The notes beneath the pieces are model-generated. The model was not told the DNA's origin. It did not search any database and worked only from the letters and a program-made list of their open reading frames with translations. A DNA stretch of 64,000 nucleotides. Source: Paramacrobiotus metropolitanus. Lineage: Eukaryota > Tardigrada > Eutardigrada > Parachela > Macrobiotidae. This document shows, one piece after another, positions 1 through 9,164 of the stretch (position 1 is its first letter; each line of letters begins with the position of its first letter). Location: positions 1 through 64,000 of the forward strand of contig NW_026570302.1 of assembly GCF_019649055.1 (NCBI RefSeq). Reading direction: 5' to 3'. The translations under genes and the position numbers were made by a program.

Positions 1-655
1 TAAGCAGGAAAAATTTGAAAATATCTGCATAAAAAAAATCTAATGCATTACTATTACAGGGTTCCAGAATACATGAATGCTATAAGCAAGCGGTTATTGA
101 CCACAACAGCAAAATATCCTATAGAACGTGTTCTGATGCGCCCGATCGAATTACCTGCCAACATACAAAGCACTGTTTTAATAACATACACATTGGTCAA
201 GTCCCCAAGGTGCTTTTGTGGCTTTTGTCGCAGCGGATGCTTTAACGGCACAAAGACAAATCCATTCAATTTTCAACACTTAATTTGTCTCAAATCAGCG
301 TCGAAGTTGATGGACAGTCTTTTCCTAATCGGCCGTACGAAATGATTATGCAAACGGTAATTACTTGAGTGCTACGATGGTCTGCTAGACACTTTGGGAC
401 GGCGTAACAGTCCTTTTGGCGCACTGCCTTTAATCGCGACGAGTATGCAAACGGATTCTGTATTTACGGCTTTGATTTAACGCCAGGGGAACCGGACTCG
501 GCCCTCTAAGTTTAATTCGTCAGGGTAATTTAGGCATCCGAGTAGTCTTCAACCAACCGCTCAAGCAGCCCACGATCATGGTCACATTTCTTACGTTTGA
601 CGCGGTAATAGAAATTAACAATTTTCGTCAGCTAATTTGTGACTTTACCAACTAA
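1..655 (+). pseudogene. Hexon-like major capsid protein, C-terminal part (copy 1)
   Basis: This is the 3' part of the Maverick/adintovirus-type double-jelly-roll major capsid gene. It is equivalent to 4292-4954, where the N-terminal half is also present. The window opens inside a short intron, with its acceptor near position 59. The reading then runs through about 100 residues in one frame, shifts near 344, and continues to a stop at 653-655. The stretch with YGFDLTPGE lies in the shifted frame. The breaks coincide with indels relative to copy 2, so either real decay or consensus error can explain them. The upstream half lies outside the window. Confidence 0.75.
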
Positions 656-660
656 CTAAA

Positions 661-1137
661 ATGGATAATCGAACAATGACAAAAGATACTTTGCCAAAAT
701 CCAAAAACGGAGAGGATATTTCGAGGAGTTTATGCCGGGATACACTTCCCGAACGCTCCAATGTTTTACCTGCCGCCTACATCGTCAACACGGACAAATC
801 CAGTGGTTCTGGTGAACACTGGTTAGCATTCTATCAAAGCGAGCCGTCATCCATCGAGTTTTTTCGACTCATACGGACGATCTGTGGAGTATTTTGACGA
901 GATTAGAGAATGGTTAACTGATTTACATGTTGTTTATCAAATGGAACGTATACAACAAACGTTTTCGACAGTCTGCGGTCAATTTTGCATTTTTTTATTT
1001 ATAAGCGCGCAAGCGGAGAATCATATAGAGACATTATTCATTATTTCACAAAAATTGCAAACAATGATGCAATGGTTTGTCAATGGGTAAACAATCACTT
1101 TAACATGAACACAGCAATGTATGCAGAGCTTGAATAA
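661..1137 (+). pseudogene. Adenain-like cysteine protease (copy 1)
   Basis: This is the maturation protease of the Maverick/adenovirus lineage, which cleaves capsid precursors during virion assembly. The visible motifs are GEHWLAFYQ with the catalytic His, a following acidic segment equivalent to EFFDSYGR, and CGQFC with the presumed nucleophile near residue 110. It starts at ATG 661, five bases after the capsid stop, and ends at 1137. One frameshift near 885 separates the His and Cys halves, and the C-terminal third shifts again relative to copy 2. Copy 1 keeps an ATG that copy 2 lacks. The family assignment rests on motif order; activity is not claimed. Confidence 0.75.
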
Positions 1138-1225
1138 AAATAAAAGCAGCAAATTTTTTGGGTTTTACATTTCACATTTTATGTCCCTGAGGTAGAAGTA
1201 AAGCAATCAGCACTTTTTTTAGCGT

Positions 1226-2340
1226 TTACATTTCACATTTTATGGTAACACAGACATGCTTTACCGTAACACAAAACGCAAACGATTCCGTCGCTTTAGA
1301 CACCACCGTCTTCACCACACCGTTGCCGCTGTTTCCTTCCTGGGCCTTGTTGATTTCGATAGGCAGTTTCATCTTCCTGTCTCCAATCTCCGTAATCTTC
1401 AGCTTCTCCATAGCAATACGCTTGACAGACTCCACAGGGTATCCTTATGCTGGTCCAAAACTGTTTGGCGTTAAAACCCAAAATGTCGTCAAATCCGGTA
1501 AGCTGGCCCCAAGGACGCAGTAACAACATCATGCCAATGAGACGTTTGCCATTTCAAGCTCAGTAATGATGTCGTTCATCATTTCATCCGTTAGATTCAG
1601 TGTACCCAATCCCCATTCACAGGCATGGCTGGCTTCACGAACAGTTGGTTGTGTAAACAACGACCATTTCCCCGCAACGCACAGTTCTCGTGCAGACGGT
1701 CAAGCCACATACCATACATGGTGAACGGTAGGCCAGCCAACAGGCTTGAAAAATCCGCTGCCGTTGGTTCGTTGTGAATCACGAGCCACGTGCTTTCAAC
1801 AAAGCATTGATGTCCTTGAACATTGACAGGTCTTGGATGGTGGTACGAAGTGATTCAAACGATTTTATCCCAAAAGAAACACCATTCTTGGTGGCCTGCA
1901 TGTCGCCGTTGCCTCTCTTGCAGAACTGGCGGATATTGGCCAGCGCTACACTGTCATAGCTTGACCACACAAAATAGACGTCGTTTCCGAGGTGAAACAG
2001 GGTGGACAGGTTACCGCTGGTTAGCTGTGGATCCCGGATTAAAGTCGTAATGTTGTTGTAGATGAGTCCAACGAGGCGCATGAACTGGTCGTTGGTGAGA
2101 AAAATGTGTTTCTCTCCCAGCGTCCATTTCGCATCTGGTCCAGGAGGACTGGCAGTCGTAAAGTCGCCAATTATGAACTCCAAGGCCTGGGTGTTTTCGA
2201 TGCGGGTGCAGATGAACTTGTCGTACCCGAACTTCATGGTAGGGAATCCTTCATAGTGGAAAGCGATCTTTCCGCTCGCAAACTTGCGCTTTGCTTCCGA
2301 CAAGATCAGTTTTATCGGGTACGAAACCGCGTTTGGAAGG
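1226..2340 (-). pseudogene. Unidentified conserved element gene on opposite strand (copy 1)
   Basis: This is a reverse-strand ORF of roughly 350 codons between protease and BIR gene, matching 5546-6660 in the second copy. The best segment, 1779-2303, gives 174 residues without a break. It contains FGYDKFICTRI, LIYNNITTLIRDP and GNDVYFVWSSYD. The remaining C-terminal part is readable only in pieces (1597-1782 and 1296-1532). I recognise no domain, signal peptide or membrane segment. Its place inside the structural-gene block and its opposite orientation suggest a minor virion or regulatory protein, but that is inference only. Preservation in both copies shows it was a real gene. Confidence 0.5.
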
Positions 2341-2576
2341 AGGCACTAGTCATGGTATATCAGAAGAAAAGGTAGACTAACTAAAAGTGTCAGGAAGAAT
2401 AATGAAAACGAGTTGGAATTAGAAGCCTGTATTTATAATAATCAAATACACTAACACCCTGACCACAAAATCCGGTTCAGCAATTTGTTGCTCAGCATTT
2501 TGTTGTTCACACTGGGCTTTATAAACCGTAGAGCAGAGCACACGCACGCACGCACGGCTACACGCTAACAGAACAA

Positions 2577-3137
2577 TGGACGGTTTTGCGAAGTGCTTTT
2601 GGCCCTCGTGGGGATCCACGCTATCCAGCCGAAAGTGTTGAGAATCGCATTGAAACATTTCGTGGTTGTGGGGTAAAATTACCGAAGTGTGGCGAAGAGT
2701 ACGAACTGGGCTGGTACTGCGCACGGGGATCCAGCACCAGATCCGTTGTGTTTACTGCTGTGAGATTGAGGGACATGTCTAACGGGCATCTATCGAACAC
2801 CGTGCAAGAATCCATGCTTTGGCAAAGCAGTTAAAGATAACTTCCACAGATGTGGGTGGAATGCAACGGGCTGCGGATGGATTACGATCAGGACAACATT
2901 GAGTACAACCATTCACCACCAAACAATCCCGACTGCGCAAAGTATAACACCATGTATGCGCGGGCGTTTTCCTTGACGACAGACCGTGGCCCGAAGAAAA
3001 CACTTGGTGCGTACAAGCTGGCCGAAGCTGGATTCTACAACTGCGGTGAGCTTTGCTACAACAAAACATTCTTTGGCTATCAAGTTGACAAAGAAAAACA
3101 ACTCACGATTGCTGGTCGAACAGTTAAACCAGGCGAA
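2577..3137 (+). pseudogene. BIR-domain (IAP-like) gene, 5' part, truncated (copy 1)
   Basis: Copy 1 of the inhibitor-of-apoptosis-like gene. It begins at ATG 2577 but several indels relative to 6854-7420 break the frame within the first 60 codons. The later half is open in the frame starting at 2850 (NHSPPNNPDC, with the BIR His and Cys ligands, and LAEAGFYNCGE). At 3138 the homology to copy 2 ends abruptly and the same open frame runs into the glycine-rich core protein. This makes a chimeric ORF of 163 codons. The fusion is therefore a duplication junction rather than a functional design. The RING part is missing here. Confidence 0.7.
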
Positions 3138-3561
3138 GGGGGTATAGCATTGCTGCCTGATCCGGGATTATTTGATGATTTACTAGGTCATACACAGCTG
3201 GGGAGCGGATTTGTTCGATATCGTGGAAGCTATCAAAACGGTGGAGGTTTTGGTAGTTTTCTGCGTGCAGTATTTTCCAAGGTTGCTCGTTTTGTTGCAC
3301 CAGTTGTATGGGCGGCAGCGCCGCAGGCAACAACGCTTTAGCAGCTGCTACGCCTCATTTAAAAGAAGCAGCTAGTACAGCGGTACATGAAGCTGCAAAA
3401 TCTGTGGGCAACAAAATCGCCCAAGTTCTCGCACCAACTCAACAAACATCTAGCGGCGGTAAAAAAAAAGGAAGAAAAGGGTATTAAAGAAGCCAACGAA
3501 GCGGAAACGCACTACCAAAATTCGCCGGGTCCCACCATTTGATCTTCCTGACTATATTTAG
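3138..3561 (+). pseudogene. Small glycine-rich/basic capsid or core protein
   Basis: A short protein just upstream of the major capsid gene. It starts with an acidic stretch, then RGSYQNGGGFGSFL, an Ala/Val-rich segment (FVAPVVWAAA), a helical Ala-rich stretch, a GGKKKGRKG patch and a strongly basic tail ending at TAG 3559-3561. The capsid ATG follows at 3564. The Gly-rich plus basic layout just before the hexon gene recalls the minor capsid/core proteins of Maverick and adenovirus-like elements, but no family-specific motif proves it. Two frame slips, at the GGCGGC run near 3310 and the A-run near 3465, split it into three frames. The natural N-terminus is hidden by the junction at 3138. Confidence 0.5.
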
Positions 3562-3563
3562 AA

Positions 3564-4954
3564 ATGGCTTCCATAATCGAAGGGTCAGAACCTGCCATTG
3601 CTGCAGAATCGCACATTTTTGCCATACCGCCTTCGTTTGCGGACCGATTCCGGACAGAAGAAGAAAGAATCGGCCCCACAGCCGCCATTCCGGAAAATAT
3701 TCCGGCGGGTGGTGACATAAATTTTTATATAGCTCCTTCATCAAACGCCATGGTTTCTTTACCGGATTTAAGCATAGAATTAGAAGTGGCACTAAAGAAA
3801 AGGAATGCTGATGGTAGTTGGGAGCGAATCAAAGCGACGGATACCTGTGCTCCTGTAAATAATTTGATTCATTCAATGTTTCAATCAGTTCAAGTTTCGG
3901 TTGCTAACCGATTGGTAAGCGACTGCGCAATCTATTATCCATACAGAGCAATGTTTGAGTGCTTGCTAAATTACACAAAAGAGGCGATGAATACACAGCT
4001 AACATCCTGTGGGTTTTACTTGGATGTCGCCGGAAGCTTTGAAGATCTGGTTAACAACTCAGCCGAACAATCACGACTCAGGCTTTTCGCAAAACATGAA
4101 TACATCCCTTTAAGCGGAAATTGTTTTCGGATATTTTCATGCAAGACAAGCCTTTGATAACTGGAGTTCCATTACAAATACGCTTTGTTTTGCATAAACC
4201 GAATTCTATCTTCGCGATTTTTGCGAATCCGGCGCAGGACGAATTTAAATTATTTATACGCAATCCAAGAATTTTGTTCGCCGTTATGTTGGTAAGCAGC
4301 AGGAAAATTTGAAAATATCTGCATAAAAAAATCTAATGCATTACTATTGCAGGGGTTCCAGAATACATGAATGCTATAAGCAAGCGGTTATTGACCACAA
4401 CAGCAAAATATCCTATAGAACGTGTTCTGATGCGCCCGATCGAATTACCTGCCAACATACAAAGCACTGTTTTAATAACATACACATTGGTCAAGTCCCA
4501 AGGTGCTTTTTTTGTGGCTTTTGTCGCAGCGGATGCTTTTAACGGCACAAAAAAGACAAATCCATTCAATTTTCAACACTTTAATTTGTCTCAAATCAGC
4601 GTCGAAGTTGATGGACAGTCTTTTCCTAATCGGCCGTACGAGCCGGATTATGCAAACGGTAATTACTTGAGTGCTACGATGGTCTGCTAGACACTTTAGG
4701 ACGGCGTAACAGTCCTTTGGCGCACTGCCTTTAATCGCGACGAGTATGCAAACGGATTCTGTATTTACGGCTTTGATTTAACGCCAGGGGAACCGGACTC
4801 GGCCTCTAAGTTTAATTCGTCAGGTAATTTAGGCATCTGAGTAGTCTTCATCCAACCGCTCAAGGAATACACGATCATGGTCACATTTCTTACGTTTGGC
4901 GCGGTGATAGAAATTATTATCTTTCGTCAGCTAATTTGTGACTTTACCAGTTAA
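3564..4954 (+). pseudogene. Hexon-like major capsid protein (Maverick type)
   Basis: This is the major capsid protein of the integrated element. The first 198 codons from ATG 3564 are open. The segment with PVNNLIHSMFQSVQV, followed by a tyrosine-rich YPYRAMFECLLNY stretch, is characteristic of the F54H12.2-type double-jelly-roll capsid found in Mavericks and adintoviruses. A frameshift occurs near 4121. A putative 61-bp GT-AG intron (4292-4352) separates the halves. The C-terminal half contains VLMRPIELP and YGFDLTPGE and ends at 4952-4954. At least three frame breaks sit in or near homopolymers. The two exon phases do not match unless one base in the G-run at the acceptor is wrong. Confidence 0.8.
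4292..4352 (+). other. Putative spliceosomal intron in the capsid gene
   Basis: The interval begins GTAAGCAG and ends in a pyrimidine-containing ATTGCAG. It interrupts the capsid coding sequence between two clearly homologous coding blocks. The same intron starts the window (acceptor near 59, ATTACAG). Introns in a capsid gene imply nuclear transcription and splicing, or long residence in the host genome. Confidence 0.6.
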
Positions 4955-4959
4955 CTAAA

Positions 4960-5439
4960 ATAGATAATCGAACAATAACAAAGCTACTTTGCCGAAATCC
5001 AAAAAACGGAGAGGATATTTCGAGGAGTTTATGCCCGGGATAAACTTCCCGGACGCTCCAATGTTTTACCTGCCGCCTACATCGTCAACACGGACGAATC
5101 CAGTGGATCTGGTGAACACTGGTTAGGATTCCATCAAAGCGAGCCGTCATCCATCGAGTTTTTCGACTCATACGGACGATCTGTGGATATTTTGACGAGA
5201 TTAGAGAATGGCTAACTGATTTACATGTTGTTTATCAAATGGAACGTATACAACAAACGTTTTCGACAGTCTGCGGTCAATTTTGCATTTTTTTTATTTA
5301 TAAGCGCGCAAGCGGAGAATCATATAGAGACATTATTCATTATTTCACAAAAAATTACGCAAACAATGATGCAATGGTTTGTCAATGGGTAAACAATCAC
5401 TTTAACATGAACACAGCAATGTATGCAGAGCTTGAATAA
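4960..5439 (+). pseudogene. Adenain-like cysteine protease (copy 2)
   Basis: Second copy of the maturation protease. The His motif (GEHW) lies near 5110-5125 and the CGQFC motif near 5270-5290, in the layout expected for adenain: His, acidic residue, then Gln and Cys. The position equivalent to the copy-1 start codon reads ATA (4960-4962), and the next in-frame ATG of copy 1 is also ATA, so both candidate starts are lost by G-to-A changes. An extra or missing base near 4983-5035 breaks the N-terminal frame. The final 66 codons, including the Cys motif, are open to the TAA at 5437-5439. Confidence 0.75.
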
Positions 5440-5545
5440 AATAAAAAAGCAGCAAATTTTTTTGGTTTTACATTTCACATTTTATGTCCCTGAGGTGAAG
5501 TAGAAGCAATCAGCACTTTTTTTAGCGTTTACATTTCACATTTTT

Positions 5546-6660
5546 ATGGTAACACAGACATGCTTTACCGTAACACAAAACGCAAACGATTCCGTCGCTT
5601 TAGACACCACCGTCTTCACCACCGTTGCCGCTGTTTCCTTCCTGGGCCTTGTTGATTTCGATAGGCAGTTTCATCTTCCGTCTCCAATCTCCGTAATCTT
5701 CAGCTTCTCCATAGCAATACGCTTGACAGACTCCCACAGGTATCCTTATGCTGGTCCAAAACTGTTTGGCGTTAAAACCCAAAATGTCGTCAAATCCGGT
5801 AAGCTGGCCCCAAGGACGCAGTAACAACATCATGCCAATGAGACGTTTGCCATTTCCAAGCTCAGTAATGATGTCGTTCATCATTTCATCCGTTAGATTC
5901 AGTGTACCCAATCCCCATTCACAGGCATGGCTGGCTTCACGAACAGTTGGTTGTGTAAACAACGTGACCATTCCCCGCAACGTGCACAGTTCTCGTGCAG
6001 ACGGTCAAGCCACATACCATACATGGTGAACGGTAGGCCAGCCAACAGGCTTGAAAAATCCGCTGCGTTGGTTCGTTGTGAATCACTAGCGAGCCACGTG
6101 CTTTCAACAAAGCATTGATGTCCTTGAACATTGACAGGTCTTGGATGGTGGGTACGAAGTGATTCAAACGATTTTATCCCAAAAGAAACACCATTCTTGG
6201 TGGCCTGCATGTCGCCGTTGCCTCTCTTGCAGAACTGGCGGATATTGGCCAGCGCTACACTGTCATAGCTTGACCACACAAAATAGACGTCGTTTCCGAG
6301 GTGAAACAGGGTGGACAGGTTACCGCTGGTTAGCTGTGGATCCCGGATTAAAGTCGTAATGTTGTTGTAGATGAGTCCAACGAGGCGCATGAACTGGTCG
6401 TTGGTGAGAAAATGTGTTTCTCTCCCAGCGTCCATTTCGCATCTGGTCCAGGAGGACTGGCAGTCGTAAAGTCGCCAATTATGAACTCCAAGGCCTGGGT
6501 GTCACTGTTGATGCGGGTGCAGATGAACTTGTCGTACCCGAACTTCATGGTAGGGAATCCTTCATAGTGGAAAGCGATCTTTCCGCTCGCAAACTTGCGC
6601 TTTGCTTCCCCGACAAGATCAGTTTTATCGGGTACGAAACCGCGTTTGGAAGGAGGCAGA
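5546..6660 (-). pseudogene. Unidentified conserved element gene on opposite strand (copy 2)
   Basis: Second copy of the gene at 1226-2340. The N-terminal region is readable at 6348-6548 and 5899-6435. The C-terminal region is clean over 126 codons at 5600-5980, ending with GNSGNGGEDGG. Combining both copies gives a protein of about 350 residues without cysteine clusters, membrane segments or a signal peptide. The stretches IIGDFTTASPPGPD and LTDEMMNDIITELGNGKR look well conserved between copies. Function unknown; capsid accessory or regulatory roles are equally possible. Confidence 0.5.
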
Positions 6661-6853
6661 CTATCAGAAGAATAAGAAATGAAAACGAGTTGGAATTAGA
6701 AGCCTGTATTTATAATAATCAAATACACTAAACACCCTGACCACAAAATCCGGTTCAGCAATTTGTTGCTCAGCATTTTGTTGTTCACACTGGGCTTTAT
6801 AAACCGTAGAGCAGAGCACACGCACGCACGCACGGCTACACGCTAACAGAACA

Positions 6854-8187
6854 ATGGACGGTTTTGCAAGTGCTTTTGGCCCTCGTGGGGATCCGCGCTA
6901 TCCAGCCGAAAGTGTTGAGAATCGCATTGAAACATTTCGTGGTTGTGGGGGTAAAATTACCCTCGAAGTGGCGAAAGAGTACGCCGAACTGGGCTGGTAC
7001 TGCACGGGGATCCAGCACCAGATCCGTTGTGTTTACTGCTGTGAGATTGAGGGGACATGTCTAACGGGCATCTATCGAACACCGTGCAAGAATCCATGCT
7101 TTGGCAAAGCAGTTAAAGATAACTTCCCACAGATGTGGGTGGAATGCAACGGGCTGCGGATGGATTACGATCAGGACAACATTGAGTACAACCATTCACC
7201 ACCAAACAATCCCGACTGCGCAAAGTATAACACCATGTATGCGCGGGCGTTTTCCTTTGACGACAGACCGGCCCGAAGAAAAAAAACACTTGGTGTACAA
7301 GCTGGCCGAAGCTGGATTCTACAACTGCGGTGAGCTTTACAACAAAACATTCTTTTGGCTATCAAGTTGACAAGAAAAACAACTCACGATTGCTGGTCGA
7401 ACAGTTAAACCAGGCGAAGGGTGGGGGGCCCGTTGCTCGCTGCCGACACATTTGGCTAATGTCGGACGCGGTAACAACGTCGACCGGAGCGCCGCGCTTC
7501 CGGTCGCCCGTTGTTTACAGGACAATGGTTTTTATTATTACGCAGGTCTTACTGTGCCGGGAGTTTCGGTATGCCCGGATGCTGTACGCTGTTTTACTGC
7601 TATGTCTTCATTTCTGGATTGCCGCTGGATCTGGAACCATGGATTGAACATGCCCGCCAATCACCAGCCTGTGCATATCTGATGAATGTAAAGGCAAACG
7701 GTTCATCAACGATGTTATACGAGCTTGCAAGTCCCCTGTTACCGACATTGGAATACAAGGTGGGTTTCATCTGTTTGTTACTTTTATTTTTTAATAATAA
7801 TAATAATATGTAGGTATGACAGTTTTGGAAAACAAAGCACGGCTCGTTGGCTTCAGTCAAGACCAAATTGATGCCGCTAAGGCCAAGAAGAAGGGCCGTT
7901 TCTATTTTTGGGAGGAATTGGAAGAAGCGGTGGAGTTCCACAACGCCGATTTTGGAGCAAAAGCATTTTTGCACTATGCCACCGAAGTACCCGTCGGAGA
8001 CGATGCCCGCACCGTTGAGCAGTTGAAATGTAAAATCTGTCTGTCGCGGTATGCCAACACGCTGATCAGTCCGTGTAAGCATTTGGTCATGTGCGGACAG
8101 TGCGCCAAAGCGACCCTAGACCGAGGAAGCCTCTGCCCGTACTGCCGTCAGCCTGTTGAAGCCGTCACGTCACTTTATTTTACTTGA
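6854..8187 (+). pseudogene. IAP-like protein with BIR domains and a C-terminal RING
   Basis: An inhibitor-of-apoptosis homologue carried by the element. BIR 1 (from ATG 6854) shows RIETFRG, LGWYCTG, CVYC and NHSPPNNPDC, which supply the C-x2-C, His and Cys zinc ligands. A second BIR around 7530-7690 shows NGFYYYAG, a CxxC pair and EHARQSPAC. A putative intron at about 7760-7814 (GTGGGT...TGTAG) precedes the last exon at 7816-8187. That exon is open for 123 codons and carries a C3HC4 RING: CKIC, CKHLVMC, CGQC, CPYC. The likely role is to block host cell death or ubiquitinate targets. Frame breaks occur near 7330 and 7600. The exon phases at the intron do not match by one base. Confidence 0.75.
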
Positions 8188-8350
8188 TACATTTTGCTGT
8201 TCTGGAAAATTGTGTGTGACAAAATGTTGCACTGCAAAATGTAGCAGTTGCATTCTGCTGATACTATATAACTGTAATAGTTTTATTCTGCTTTCCTTTT
8301 TTCTCTACTTGCTTTCATTCGTTGTTGATTCTTTAAACGTAATGGATAAT

Positions 8351-9164
8351 GGATGATCTTAATGCGTTTGATGGCGAAGCTCTTGGGATAAAGTTTTAAG
8401 TGACCTGGAAATTCAGCTGCAGGACTATAATGTTCTTACGACTCCGACAACAAGTACTTTGGGTATAATTAAACGCAAAAATTTTTGTACAGTTGTTGAA
8501 ATATAAATTTGTTGTAGTTACGCAACAACAACAACAACAGCAACAACAACAGCCAGAACTACACCTTCAATCAAGTCCGTGGTCTCCACCACCCATTCAG
8601 CCGATTTTAAAGGTTAAAAAGTTTTATCATCTCGTTCACTTAATTTATAGCTGAGAAACTCTTTAATTTTATAGATGAAGCAACTGGTGCGGAAATCTGC
8701 CACCACGGTATCTACACAATTTTATTTCTGTGCCAGCAGCAGCAGCAACAACATACGCCTCAAGTTTCATTTTCATGTTGCAGTGGGTGACCAGATATTC
8801 CGTTTAACACCATTATATGGCCGCCTGGAAGACTTAAAAGCGAGTCTTATGCTTTGTTTGTTATTGCAACTTATTTTCAAGGGGTAATATATGTTGCAGG
8901 CATTGATCCAGTGCAAGGATATATTGCCCGCTACGAATATTACAAGCAGCGCCATCTCTACATTATTCTGTCGCCACATAACACTCTGCAGCAACCTACA
9001 GCTCTACCTGGTGATCAACAACTTCCTGATCCATTACCCATCACAGATCAGTCGCTGTCGGTTTCAACAGCACCGCTTTCCGTTCCGTTCTCTGTTGTCA
9101 CTACATCTCCGACTGCTGAAGTTGCTGGACCCAGTACCTCTGCACTTCCATCATCGTCAAAAAA
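8351..9164 (+). CDS. Q-rich/Ser-Pro-rich coding segment, possibly N-terminus of the polymerase gene
   Basis: Several exon-like pieces lie between the IAP and polymerase genes. An ATG at 8351 begins an acidic stretch (MDDLNAFDGEALG). A one-base slip in GGG later, SDLEIQLQDYN ends at a GT donor near 8463. A poly-Gln run (CAA/CAG repeats, about 8525-8555) leads to SSPWSPPPIQP and another donor near 8610. A further exon from about 8674 encodes a second Q run, and 8854-9164 encodes a Pro/Ser/Thr-rich stretch ending in SSSKK at a GTAAGT donor. The last donor points into the polymerase. It could be a separate transcription-factor-like gene or a disordered N-terminal extension. No recognised domain. 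Confidence 0.4.

Larger units (their letters stand above)
1..3137. repeat. Tandem duplication, copy 1 (partner 4291-7420)
   Basis: Positions 1-3137 repeat 4291-7420 in the same order and orientation. Both carry the end of the capsid gene, the protease, the reverse-strand ORF and the start of the BIR gene. Copy 1 runs off the left edge of the window. At about 3138 it joins directly to the small core-protein gene, whereas copy 2 continues into the rest of the IAP-like gene. The implied unit is about 4.28 kb. Differences are mostly 1-2 nt indels in homopolymers plus scattered substitutions, which is the pattern of unpolished long reads or two collapsed haplotypes. A true recent tandem duplication remains possible. 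Confidence 0.9.
4291..7420. repeat. Tandem duplication, copy 2
   Basis: This is the second copy of the block at 1-3137. It carries the capsid 3' half, protease, reverse-strand ORF and BIR region. Compared with copy 1 it usually keeps longer open frames in the BIR gene and capsid. It has lost the protease ATG by a G-to-A change. After about 7420 the two copies have no similarity. Confidence 0.9.

Noticed and set aside
2850-3341. A single 163-codon protein combining BIR-like and Gly-rich parts
   Set aside because: Similarity to copy 2 ends at 3138, so the fusion is a duplication junction.
8520-8560. Microsatellite (CAA)n
   Set aside because: It is short, interrupted by CAG, and in frame as poly-Gln between plausible splice sites, so better read as coding.
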